DNA of 13,327 nucleotides from Bacillota bacterium (GCA_009787915.1 WQSK01000024.1:1-13327); one strand, 5' to 3'. Shown: positions 1 to 6,339, counted from the first letter of the stretch. Numbers and translations are program-made. Notes: generated by a model from the sequence alone, not told the origin.

Positions 1-1110
1 ATGGCCAATAATAGTTTCGGCGGTTGTACGATATCGGGTGTTGTCTTGTATTTCTTTCATAGCCGCATTGCAATCATCAATATCTGGCTCTGACCGACCG
101 CGGAGGGTCGCATAGAAATTAATCTTGGTAAGGTTCCCTTCCATCTCGCGGACGTTCATATCTTTTTCATGGGCAATCTTTGCAAGGTACTCACAAATCT
201 CGTCAGACAACCTATAGTTTTCAGCCGTAGCCTTTTTTTGTAGAATAGCCATCCACATTTCCACATCGGGTTTTGATATGTCTTGAATAAGACCGCTTTT
301 AAAGCGACTTCGCATACGGTCCTCGAGGGTAGCCATTTCGTCAGGGTGTCGGTCGGATGTCAAAACAACTTGTTTGCCCCCATTTATGAGTTCGTTAAAC
401 GTATGGAAAAATTCCTCTTGGGTCCCTTTTTTGTCGCGGATAAATTGTATGTCATCGATAAGCAACACATCCGCCTCACGATATTTTTCACGAAAGGTTG
501 CCACGGGATTTGTTTTTGAATTCATCATTGTATTAACAAAGTCGTTTGTGAATTTTTCGCTTGTAACCAAAACAATTTTTGGCTCGGGCGTTTGTATCAA
601 AAGGTGGTTCACTATTGCATTCAACAAGTGCGTTTTCCCCAATCCCGTTCCCCCGTGGATAAACAAAGGGTTGACTACTTTACCAGGTTTTTTTGCAACA
701 GCCTCAGCGGCGGCGGCAACGATTTGGTTGCTTTTACCAATAATAAAGTTGTCAAAAGTTTGATTTGCATTAACACGCAAGTCCGCATTTCTGCGCCCCG
801 CCTTGATTTTGATTTCATGGATTTCGTGAATCTCGGTTGTGACTTTGTGGCGCGCTTCTTGTTCGACGGCATCAATAATTTGCACGGACTCTACAATTGG
901 GGCGACTGCTTTGATAGCCGCATCTATATGGATAAAGTGTCTATCGTTCATGCCTTGGGTTTTGCCCATTGTTGTTGGTGCGGCCAAAATAAAAACGCCG
1001 TTCTCAAAAGCCTCAGGAGCAAGGGTACGTATCCACAAGTCAAAACTGACCTGAGATACTTTATCCGTGATGTGTTTCTTGGAATCCTCCCAGATTTTTT
1101 TGATATCCAT
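1..1110 (-). CDS. dnaA: Chromosomal replication initiator DnaA (3' end cut by window edge)
   Basis: AAA+ initiator that binds DnaA boxes at oriC and melts the origin. The first 370 residues are visible, with no frameshift. They include a short domain I (starting MDIKKIWEDSKKHI), a linker with the small repeat HEIHEI, the core entry motif TFDNFIIGKSN, Walker A GGTGLGKTH (about residues 151-159), Walker B VLLIDDIQF and a sensor-1 segment VVLTSDRHP. The domain IV DNA-binding helix-turn-helix lies beyond the left edge. The ATG at 1108-1110 lies 6 nt after the dnaN stop codon, so the gene is probably translated from the dnaN transcript. No good Shine-Dalgarno is seen. A weak TTGGTT-16-GTTAAT element ends 5 nt before the ATG, so an own leaderless promoter is possible but uncertain. 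dnaN lying upstream of dnaA is the reverse of the common bacterial order. Confidence 0.97.
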   Translation of the reverse strand, partial: MDIKKIWEDSKKHITDKVSQVSFDLWIRTLAPEAFENGVFILAAPTTMGKTQGMNDRHFIHIDAAIKAVAPIVESVQIIDAVEQEARHKVTTEIHEIHEIKIKAGRRNADLRVNANQTFDNFIIGKSNQIVAAAAEAVAKKPGKVVNPLFIHGGTGLGKTHLLNAIVNHLLIQTPEPKIVLVTSEKFTNDFVNTMMNSKTNPVATFREKYREADVLLIDDIQFIRDKKGTQEEFFHTFNELINGGKQVVLTSDRHPDEMATLEDRMRSRFKSGLIQDISKPDVEMWMAILQKKATAENYRLSDEICEYLAKIAHEKDMNVREMEGNLTKINFYATLRGRSEPDIDDCNAAMKEIQDNTRYRTTAETIIGH

Positions 1111-1116
1111 GCCGCA

Positions 1117-2217
1117 TTAACTCATCCTTACTGGGAGAACCAAAAAGAAGTAGTCCCCGTTTTTTGCCGACTCTATGATACAAGGGCTAAGTTCCGTACC
1201 GAAACTGATTTTTATGAACTCGTCGTTTATTGCTTTTAACACATCATATAGATATTTTGCATTGAAAGAAATCTTGATATCTCGGCCTTCGATTTTTGCG
1301 GCGACCTTTTCCGAGATTTTACCAATCTCGTTATTAGACGTAATCGCAACGGTTTTGTCCGAAGCATCGACTGTCACGAGGTTTACTTTGTCGCTGCGGA
1401 CCAAAAGACCTGCACGCTCTACCGCAAATTCAAAAGCACTTTTTTCTACAACAACATTTGTTGTGAAACTGTCTGGGATAATTTGCGCATAGTTTATATA
1501 ATCGCCGTCGACCAAACGACCTGCGAACATAGTTTTGTTTATATTGACTTGGAAAAACTTGTTATCAATTATAATAGAAACTTCTCCATTATCATCGCCA
1601 ACAAGTTTTCGTATTTCTTCCAAACTGCGACCTGGGATAATTACTTTTAAATCATCGGCATGATTATTGATTGTCTTATTAATTTTTGACAACCTAAACC
1701 CGTCCAAAGACACACCCGTCAAACGCTTGCCCGCGATTTCACAAAGTACACCTTTCAAAACTGGGCGACTATCGTCTTGTCCGACACTCACACGTGTTTT
1801 TGCGATAAAGTCGCGAAGTGCTTCGGACTTGATAGAAAAGTGTGGTTTTTTATCAATGTTGACAATGTCGGGGTATTCAATGGCAAGCATACATTGAAAG
1901 TCCCCAACGTTGTCACCATGCTTAATTGTCATATGGTCGCCTTTCAAAAGGGCAAGTTCAACGACACTCTCTTTAAGTTTCGCCACGTAATCACCAAAGA
2001 TTTTTCCAGGAACAACGGTTGTTCCCTCGGACTCGATGTTGGCGCAGATTGTGCGCTGGATGTAAACCTCTAAATCAGTGGCCGCAATTATCAACTGACC
2101 GTCTTTGGCAGTCAATTTTATGCCCTCCAAAATTGGGTTCATTGATTTCGCCCCAACTGCACGGCCGACAATTCCGATTGCTTCGGCCAACTCAATTCCA
2201 TCACATGTTAGTTTCAT
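1117..2217 (-). CDS. dnaN: DNA polymerase III sliding clamp, beta subunit
   Basis: Processivity clamp that encircles DNA and tethers polymerase III and many repair proteins. At 366 residues it has the full family length. It shows the expected three-domain pattern, starting MKLTCDGIELAEAIGIVGRA, with the typical ILEGIKLTAKDGQLIIAATD segment of domain 1 and RPVLKGVLCEIAGKRLTGVSLDGFRLS of domain 2 (abbreviated motif: RPVLKGV...DGFRLS), and ending in the conserved clamp tail YFFLVLPVRMS. The ATG at 2215-2217 is preceded by a -10-like hexamer only 6 nt away and by no Shine-Dalgarno, so the mRNA from the proximal promoter would be leaderless. A 58-aa gene lies 43 nt upstream on the same strand and dnaA starts 6 nt downstream. 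The three probably form one operon, read from a promoter at 2456-2484 and a second one at 2224-2252. Confidence 0.98.
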   Translation of the reverse strand: MKLTCDGIELAEAIGIVGRAVGAKSMNPILEGIKLTAKDGQLIIAATDLEVYIQRTICANIESEGTTVVPGKIFGDYVAKLKESVVELALLKGDHMTIKHGDNVGDFQCMLAIEYPDIVNIDKKPHFSIKSEALRDFIAKTRVSVGQDDSRPVLKGVLCEIAGKRLTGVSLDGFRLSKINKTINNHADDLKVIIPGRSLEEIRKLVGDDNGEVSIIIDNKFFQVNINKTMFAGRLVDGDYINYAQIIPDSFTTNVVVEKSAFEFAVERAGLLVRSDKVNLVTVDASDKTVAITSNNEIGKISEKVAAKIEGRDIKISFNAKYLYDVLKAINDEFIKISFGTELSPCIIESAKNGDYFFLVLPVRMS

Positions 2218-2223
2218 ACAATA

Positions 2224-2252
2224 ACGATATCATATATATAAAAAAATTCCAA
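2224..2252 (-). promoter_or_regulatory. Putative leaderless promoter of dnaN
   Basis: On the minus strand, TTGGAA (2247-2252) is followed after exactly 17 bp by TATCGT (2224-2229), and 6 nt separate this from the dnaN ATG. The hexamers match the sigma-70 consensus at 4 of 6 positions each. The predicted transcription start falls on the start codon. The spacer is AT-rich. The same geometry recurs at other genes here, which raises confidence. Confidence 0.5.
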
Positions 2253-2260
2253 GCGAAAAT

Positions 2261-2437
2261 TTACTTAACCCCATTGTTTTCCATGCAAGTTATATAACCC
2301 AGCAAATATTGCATATTATCAAGAACCTTTTTTAGGTTTATCGGAATGTCCTGACTGACCAATTTTTCTTTCATCATGCTTTCCAGTCGCTTGACCGCAC
2401 CTTCAACTTCCCTCGCCTGCTTTCTTATCTCATCCAT
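2261..2437 (-). CDS. Small unknown protein (58 aa) upstream of dnaN
   Basis: A short gene not recognised as any known family. It has a clear Shine-Dalgarno GGGAGGG (2442-2448) 4 nt before an ATG at 2435-2437, an open frame of 58 codons and a TAA stop at 2261-2263. The product starts MDEIRKQAREVEGAVKRLES, is rich in charged residues and is predicted to form amphipathic helices, followed by a short hydrophobic stretch (MQYLLGYITC, about residues 42-51). It has no signal peptide and no convincing membrane segment. It is the first gene of the operon with dnaN and dnaA and lies directly behind a promoter that carries an Xre-type operator. Co-transcription with replication genes suggests a role linked to replication or its control, but that is inference. 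It could also be a leader peptide-like spacer gene. Confidence 0.7.
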   Translation of the reverse strand: MDEIRKQAREVEGAVKRLESMMKEKLVSQDIPINLKKVLDNMQYLLGYITCMENNGVK

Positions 2438-2455
2438 AATGCCCTCCCACTGAAT

Positions 2456-2484
2456 ATATTAATATCCCAGTTTTTGGGAGTCAA
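2456..2484 (-). promoter_or_regulatory. Putative promoter of the 58-aa gene-dnaN-dnaA operon
   Basis: On the minus strand, TTGACT (2479-2484, 5 of 6 to consensus) and TAATAT (2456-2461, 4 of 6) are separated by exactly 17 bp. Transcription would start near 2449 and give a leader of about 12 nt that contains the GGGAGGG ribosome binding site. The whole spacer (2462-2478) is occupied by the first Xre-type palindrome, so a bound repressor would block RNA polymerase. Confidence 0.65.
2466..2478. promoter_or_regulatory. Operator palindrome 1 (putative Xre binding site)
   Basis: The 13-bp sequence CCCAGTTTTTGGG consists of a 4-bp inverted repeat (CCCA/TGGG) around 5 bp. An identical copy lies 28 bp further right. 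It fills the spacer between the -35 and -10 of the minus-strand operon promoter. Repeated short palindromes next to a divergent small helix-turn-helix gene are the usual sign of autoregulation. Binding by the Xre protein is inferred. Confidence 0.6.
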
Positions 2485-2493
2485 GTGTTTTCT

Positions 2494-2506
2494 CCCAGTT
2501 TTTGGG
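2494..2506. promoter_or_regulatory. Operator palindrome 2 (putative Xre binding site)
   Basis: Second exact copy of CCCAGTTTTTGGG, in the same orientation as the first, with a centre-to-centre distance of 28 bp. It lies just upstream of the AT-rich start region of the xre gene. Candidate plus-strand -10 elements there are TAATAT (2510-2515) and TATAAT (2513-2518). The only -35 candidate is weak (TTTTCT, 2488-2493), but with it the operator would again sit in the promoter spacer. Confidence 0.55.
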
Positions 2507-2519
2507 TTTTAATATAATT

Positions 2520-2729
2520 ATGGAAAAGATTAGAAAATTTCGACTCAAAGAACTGCGCGAGGAACGCGGCCTGACACAGCCAGAACTGGCGGAACAAATT
2601 GGGGTAAACTATAGAACCATAAGCAACTGGGAGCGTGGCGTGTCGGAGCCCGACCTTGAATCCCTTAGAAAACTCTGTGATTTTTTCAAGGTAACAGCGG
2701 GTTATATTATTGGCACAGAAGATGAATAG
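2520..2729 (+). CDS. Xre/Cro-family helix-turn-helix regulator (69 aa)
   Basis: A stand-alone HTH_3-type DNA-binding protein. Nearly its whole length is the five-helix domain: KELREERGLTQPELAEQIGV (helices 1-2, about residues 10-29), the recognition helix region NYRTISNWERGVSEPDLESL, then KLCDFFKVTAGYIIG. It has no extra sensor domain, as in small phage-type or SinR/Cro-like repressors. I chose ATG 2520 because translation then begins with the natural MEKIRKFRLKEL; an in-frame TTG at 2502 would start inside operator 2. There is no Shine-Dalgarno, and AT-rich -10 candidates end within a few nt of the ATG, so the mRNA is probably leaderless. It is divergent from the 58-aa gene-dnaN-dnaA operon, with two identical palindromes between, so it probably represses itself and that operon (inferred). 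recF begins 14 nt after its stop. Confidence 0.9.
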   Translation: MEKIRKFRLKELREERGLTQPELAEQIGVNYRTISNWERGVSEPDLESLRKLCDFFKVTAGYIIGTEDE

Positions 2730-2738
2730 TGTTATAAT
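2710..2738 (+). promoter_or_regulatory. Putative leaderless promoter of recF
   Basis: TTGGCA (2710-2715) and a perfect TATAAT (2733-2738) are exactly 17 bp apart, at the 3' end of the xre gene. The -10 ends 5 nt before the GTG start of recF, so the predicted transcript starts at or within 1-2 nt of the start codon. Confidence 0.65.
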
Positions 2739-2743
2739 TGTGT

Positions 2744-3928
2744 GTGAAAATAAAATCGGTACACCTAAAAAACTTTCGGAACCACGCCGACACCTATGTC
2801 GAACTGGGCGAAGGGTTGAACGTCTTTGTCGGGCAAAACGCACAAGGCAAGACCAACCTTTTGGAATCTATATATATAGCCTGCATTGGTCGAGGTTTTA
2901 AGAGCGCAAAGGACCGCGACGTCATCCGCATAGGACAAACCCGTGCGGTCACAAAGATTGTTTGTGCAACCGATTCTACGGTTAAAACCCAAATTGAAGT
3001 TTTGGTATCAACTCAACCTGGCAAGTCGGGCAAACAAATAACAATCAACAACATCCCCATCGCAAAGATGGGGCAACTTATAGGAACAAAGACCTGTATC
3101 TTTTTCTGCCCCGACGAATTGAAACTTGTAAAGGAATCCCCGCAAGACCGCCGACGTTTTATGGACATCGACATCAGCCAGATTGATAAAACCTATTTTT
3201 ACAACCTCCTTAGATATAACAAAATTTTGAAACAACGGAATGCGCTCCTAAAAACAATAAACCCAAACACGGACGATATGAGGGGGCTCGATATCTGGGA
3301 CGAGCAACTTGCGGAAGCAGGTGCATATATAATAGACAGGCGTATATTATTTTGCGAAGAATTAAAAACGACAGCATCAAGAATCCACAAGGAACTTAGC
3401 AACGGCGAAAACTTGGCCCTTGAATATGAGCCAGCACACACCCCGACCAAGGCAGGTGGCACTAACGCCCCACAGACCACGGGCAATGCATCGCCAGCCG
3501 CAAGCGCAAGGAAAGACAACCCCATGGGGCGCGAGCGATTGCTTGAGGCTATACACTCGGCGCGTTCTGCTGACCTGCGCTTGAGAACCACAACAGTTGG
3601 GCCGCATCGTGACGACATAAAGTTTACGACCGACGGCCTTGATGCGAGAACTTTTGCGAGCCAAGGCCAACAACGCACCATTGCCCTTGCCGTCAAGTTG
3701 GCCGAACTCGATTTGTTCACGCGCATCACGGGGAGTACGCCGATTCTTTTGCTAGACGATGTTTTCAGCGAACTGGATAATGCCAGACAATCAAGACTCC
3801 TCTCCCTCACCCAAGGAACGCAAACAATTATCACGACGAACGCTTTCGGGCACAAGCCGACCGCTGGGACAAGAATCTTCACGGTCGCTGGAGGAAAAAT
3901 AATTGTTCCACGTGGAACATTTTTATAG
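2744..3928 (+). CDS. recF: DNA replication and repair protein RecF
   Basis: SMC-like ATPase that loads RecA at gaps with RecO and RecR. At 394 residues it is slightly longer than many homologues. Seen motifs: the N-terminal VKIKSVHLKNFRNH strand, Walker A GQNAQGKTNLLE (about residues 31-42), the following IGRGFKS and DVIRIG segments, the ABC signature ASQGQQRTIALAVKLAELDL and Walker B ILLLDDVFSELD. I chose GTG 2744 over the upstream TTG at 2738 because it begins the conserved first strand and lies 5 nt after a perfect -10. The middle has a low-complexity Ala/Thr/Pro/Gly/Asn-rich stretch (between EPAHTPTKAGG and NPMGRERLLEA), probably a flexible loop insertion. The last codons (VPRGTFL) are encoded by a parS site. 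The gene follows xre by 14 nt and is separated from dnaN-dnaA by the divergent control region, without the S4-domain gene common in this neighbourhood. Confidence 0.96.
   Translation: MKIKSVHLKNFRNHADTYVELGEGLNVFVGQNAQGKTNLLESIYIACIGRGFKSAKDRDVIRIGQTRAVTKIVCATDSTVKTQIEVLVSTQPGKSGKQITINNIPIAKMGQLIGTKTCIFFCPDELKLVKESPQDRRRFMDIDISQIDKTYFYNLLRYNKILKQRNALLKTINPNTDDMRGLDIWDEQLAEAGAYIIDRRILFCEELKTTASRIHKELSNGENLALEYEPAHTPTKAGGTNAPQTTGNASPAASARKDNPMGRERLLEAIHSARSADLRLRTTTVGPHRDDIKFTTDGLDARTFASQGQQRTIALAVKLAELDLFTRITGSTPILLLDDVFSELDNARQSRLLSLTQGTQTIITTNAFGHKPTAGTRIFTVAGGKIIVPRGTFL
3904..3919. promoter_or_regulatory. parS: parS centromere site 1, inside the 3' end of recF
   Basis: TGTTCCACGTGGAACA is a perfect 16-bp palindrome that differs from the classic parS (TGTTTCACGTGAAACA) only by a symmetric change at one position in each arm. 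ParB and ParA are encoded 0.7-2.4 kb away. The site is within the coding region and specifies the last residues of RecF. Confidence 0.9.
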
Positions 3929-3955
3929 CAAAAACTTGTTGGAGGAAACAACAGA

Positions 3956-4540
3956 GTGGGCTATACTCTATATATGGTGTTGGACATACTGCTGGGGATA
4001 TTGCTCTTGTTCTGCTTGGGCTACGGATATTATCGTGGCCTTATGGGCGCGATTGTCGGGTTCACGGCAAAGTTCGTATCCCTCATAGTCGCGTTCGTTC
4101 TCGCAAGCCCACTGGCTGGACTTCTTGACAGGTGGTTTGGAATTTTTGGAACCTTTGACGGCATCCTCGGCGGCGCAGGCGGTCGCTTTTTGACAATCTT
4201 TATTTGCGGTGCGGTTGTATACATTCTGTTCCGCATATTTTTCCACATAGTCGGAAAGTTCATCCGCCGCGCAAAAGAAAACAATGAAACTTTAAACCGC
4301 GTTGATAAATTTTTGGGCATATTTTTGGGCATAGCAAAATTTGCGTGCCTTATGATTTTGTTGTCCACCTTGGCTTTCCTCTTGTCCGTCATCCCGCTCG
4401 TGGGCAACTCTGTGGACTGGCTCTTTGAAGGCAGCACTGTTGGGCGTTGGATTTTTAATCTTGTAGTCGAAAATGTATTGCCGACATTCGGCGATACGGC
4501 ACGCGCGCAAATCCTCGACAGAGTCACTCCGAATTTCTAA
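3956..4540 (+). CDS. CvpA family membrane protein
   Basis: Small integral membrane protein of the CvpA family (named for colicin V production in E. coli; its molecular role in Bacillota is unclear). At 188-194 residues it shows the usual pattern of about four membrane segments: LDILLGILLLFCLGYGYYRG with the typical Gly/Arg end, then KFVSLIVAFVLASPLAGLL, then a segment around FLTIFICGAVVYILFRIFF, and the signature NRVDKFLGIFLGIAKFACLM. Two starts are possible. GTG 3956 has a Shine-Dalgarno GGAGGA (3941-3946) 9 nt upstream. ATG 3974 lies 6 nt after TATACT (3962-3967), with TTGGAG 17 bp further up, which fits the leaderless pattern of the neighbours and gives a protein starting MVLDILLG. I give the longer form, but both may be used. 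It is 27 nt downstream of recF and convergent with parB. Confidence 0.88.
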   Translation: MGYTLYMVLDILLGILLLFCLGYGYYRGLMGAIVGFTAKFVSLIVAFVLASPLAGLLDRWFGIFGTFDGILGGAGGRFLTIFICGAVVYILFRIFFHIVGKFIRRAKENNETLNRVDKFLGIFLGIAKFACLMILLSTLAFLLSVIPLVGNSVDWLFEGSTVGRWIFNLVVENVLPTFGDTARAQILDRVTPNF

Positions 4541-4553
4541 TTACAAACAAAAA

Positions 4554-4569
4554 TGTTCCACGTGGAACA
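4554..4569. promoter_or_regulatory. parS: parS centromere site 2, doubling as a possible bidirectional terminator
   Basis: Identical to site 1 (TGTTCCACGTGGAACA) and located in the 34-bp gap between the convergent cvpA and parB genes. It is flanked by A-rich sequence on the left and a T-run on the right, so the symmetric arms extend to about 26 bp. In RNA, each strand would form a hairpin followed by U residues, so the site could also end transcription of both genes. The parS call rests on close match and context; the terminator role is inferred. Confidence 0.9.
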
Positions 4570-4574
4570 TTTTT

Positions 4575-5483
4575 TTACTGCCCACATTTTTTCATGATGC
4601 GTTCGAGGTCTTTTTGTGAGGCATACTCTATTACAATCTTTCCCTTGCTATCGTTACCCGCGATAGAAACTTTTGTGGCAAACATATGTGTGAGCGCAAG
4701 TTCAAATTGTTTAAGTTCAAGACTTTGCCTAAGTTTCGGATTTATCGCGCCTGCGTTGACCTTGACATTTTGAACGGCCGCTTCAAGTTCACGCACAGAC
4801 ATCCCAGATGCACAACTACGCGCGAGTGACAGACATTGTATTACATTTTCAATACCTGCAAGAATCTTTGCGTGCCCCGCAGAGATTTGGTTTGCCTCAA
4901 GCATTTTTTGGACTTCGGTCGGGAGCCCCAAATAACGAAGATAGTTAGCAACCGCACTTCGGCTGATACCCAAGACTTTTGAAACTTGTTCTTGGGTCAT
5001 ACCGTGGGCGTCAACAAGTTTTTTTATTCCAAGCGCAACCTCGATTTCATTCAAGTCACTGCGCATAAGGTTTTCAACAAGAGCAATCTCGGCAACCTGC
5101 TTGTTCGTGTAATCACGTACAAGCGCAGGGATTGTTTTAAGACCCACATTCTTGGACGCACGCCATCTGCGCTCGCCCGCCACAATCATATAGCGCGAAC
5201 CAACGCGTTGTAAAAGAATCGGCTGGATAACCCCGTTGGCGCGTATACTTTGTTCAAGTTCGGCTAACTCGTCCGAATTAAACACCCTACGAGGCTGCGA
5301 AGAATTGTTGTCTATAAGGTCAATCGCGATTTCGGTCGCACCTGCCTTAATCGGGTCCTGGTCGGATTGCCCGCCCGACTTTGGTGATGCAGGCGCACCT
5401 TTTGGACCGAGTTCTTCTATGTCCTCGTCAAACAACGATATCAGCGCCCCAAGACCTTTGCCTAAACCTTTGTTATTGCTCAT
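4575..5483 (-). CDS. parB: Chromosome partitioning protein ParB (Spo0J)
   Basis: CTP-dependent sliding clamp that loads at parS and recruits SMC. 302 residues, normal length. The N-terminus GLGKGLGALI is the typical ParA-stimulating motif, followed by a variable acidic linker. The CTP-binding region shows the arginine motif GERRWRA (within IVAGERRWRASK) and the second motif ALVENLMRSDLN. The central helix-turn-helix MTQEQVSKVLGISRSAVANY binds parS, and the C-terminal part is the dimerisation domain. The ATG at 5481-5483 is preceded by a perfect TATAAT (complement of 5491-5496) 7 nt away, with no Shine-Dalgarno and no convincing -35, so the transcript may be leaderless. parA lies 68 bp upstream on the same strand, and parS site 2 is just beyond its stop codon. 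Confidence 0.97.
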   Translation of the reverse strand: MSNNKGLGKGLGALISLFDEDIEELGPKGAPASPKSGGQSDQDPIKAGATEIAIDLIDNNSSQPRRVFNSDELAELEQSIRANGVIQPILLQRVGSRYMIVAGERRWRASKNVGLKTIPALVRDYTNKQVAEIALVENLMRSDLNEIEVALGIKKLVDAHGMTQEQVSKVLGISRSAVANYLRYLGLPTEVQKMLEANQISAGHAKILAGIENVIQCLSLARSCASGMSVRELEAAVQNVKVNAGAINPKLRQSLELKQFELALTHMFATKVSIAGNDSKGKIVIEYASQKDLERIMKKCGQ

Positions 5484-5490
5484 AAGGTAT

Positions 5491-5496
5491 ATTATA
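5491..5496 (-). promoter_or_regulatory. Putative -10 element of parB
   Basis: A perfect TATAAT on the minus strand ends 7 nt before the parB ATG, which places the predicted transcript start at the start codon. No good -35 hexamer is seen 16-18 bp upstream, so this promoter may be weak or need an activator. It shows that parB need not depend on the parA transcript. Confidence 0.45.
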
Positions 5497-5531
5497 GAGG
5501 AAGATGTATAGTTAGTGTTATATAATAATTT

Positions 5532-5554
5532 TATATCTGATATAGATTAATCTA
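5532..5554. repeat. Two adjacent palindromes between parA and parB
   Basis: The 13-bp TATATCTGATATA (5532-5544, 6-bp arms around one base) is directly followed by the overlapping perfect 12-bp palindrome TAGATTAATCTA (5543-5554), which includes the parA stop codon. They could be protein binding sites or a weak hairpin. They are AT-rich, so chance is not excluded, and I assign no function. Confidence 0.35.
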
Positions 5555-6331
5555 TTTAAGTGACTTATATCTTTGCAGAAGTTCCTTTGCCAAACTCAAA
5601 TACGCAACCGCGCCCGAACACCTGCGGTCATAGAGGTTAATCGGTTTGCCGTGGCTTGGTGCTTCGGCAAGGCGGATGTTCCTTGGTATTCTTGTTTTAA
5701 AAACAATCTTTCCAAAGTATTTCAAAATCTCGGCGGCGACCTGCTCGGTCAAGTTCCCACGATTTTCCATGGTCAGCAAAACACCATCTATAGAAAGGTT
5801 CGGGTTAAGATGTTTTTTTATTAACTTGATTGTGTACATAAGTTGGGCGATACCCTCCATAGCATAGAACTCGCACTGAATTGGAATAATGAGCGCATCG
5901 GCCGCGGTCAAAGCATTAACAGGCAAAAGTCCCAACGACGGCGGGCAATCAATACAAACATAATCATAGTTGTGGGCGATTTTGTCGATGATGTTTTTAA
6001 GTATTCTCTCGCGCCCTGGCATCCTGACAAGTTCTTCCTCGGCACCTGCCAAGTCAACATCGGCGGGAATAATCTCAAGCCCTTTCATCGCGGTCAATTG
6101 CACGACCTCGGAAATCTCGCAATCCTCGCACAGCAAATTATAGATTGTCTTGTGCTTTCTTGGGGTTACGCCTAAACCTAAAGACGCGTTTCCCTGCGGG
6201 TCGAGGTCAACAATCAAAACACGCAAGCCTGCCTCCGCCAAAAAGGCTGAAAGATTGACACACGTTGTGGTTTTACCAACACCGCCTTTCCAGTTCGTAA
6301 ACGCTATTACTCTTGCTTTTTTTTCTGCCAT
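5552..6331 (-). CDS. parA: Chromosome partitioning ATPase ParA (Soj)
   Basis: Walker-type ATPase that works with ParB in chromosome segregation and, in Bacillus, regulates DnaA. 259 residues, the standard size for chromosomal Soj. Seen motifs: deviant Walker A WKGGVGKTTT near residue 14-23 with the signature lysine, the switch I-like VDLDPQGNASLGLG, Walker B YVCIDCPPSLGLLPVNALTA, and the C-terminal PRNIRLAEAPSHGKPI. It has no N-terminal HTH, as in chromosomal rather than plasmid type Ia proteins. The ATG at 6329-6331 lies 8 nt after a -10 element, without a Shine-Dalgarno. parB follows on the same strand after 68 bp. The gene is divergent from the 753-aa membrane protein gene. Confidence 0.97.
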   Translation of the reverse strand: MAEKKARVIAFTNWKGGVGKTTTCVNLSAFLAEAGLRVLIVDLDPQGNASLGLGVTPRKHKTIYNLLCEDCEISEVVQLTAMKGLEIIPADVDLAGAEEELVRMPGRERILKNIIDKIAHNYDYVCIDCPPSLGLLPVNALTAADALIIPIQCEFYAMEGIAQLMYTIKLIKKHLNPNLSIDGVLLTMENRGNLTEQVAAEILKYFGKIVFKTRIPRNIRLAEAPSHGKPINLYDRRCSGAVAYLSLAKELLQRYKSLK

Positions 6332-6339
6332 ATATATAG

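Noticed and set aside
1029..1037. DnaA box-like GTATCCACA (also TATCCACA at 12640-12647)
   Set aside because: Single isolated near matches inside coding genes with no cluster or AT-rich unwinding region nearby, so not evidence for oriC.
2502..2519. Upstream TTG start for the xre gene
   Set aside because: It would start within operator 2 and lacks a Shine-Dalgarno; ATG 2520 begins at the usual place before the HTH domain.
3199..3951. Long antisense frame of 250 codons opposite recF
   Set aside because: It mirrors a clear recF gene with all motifs; its translation shows no family features and has no start signals.
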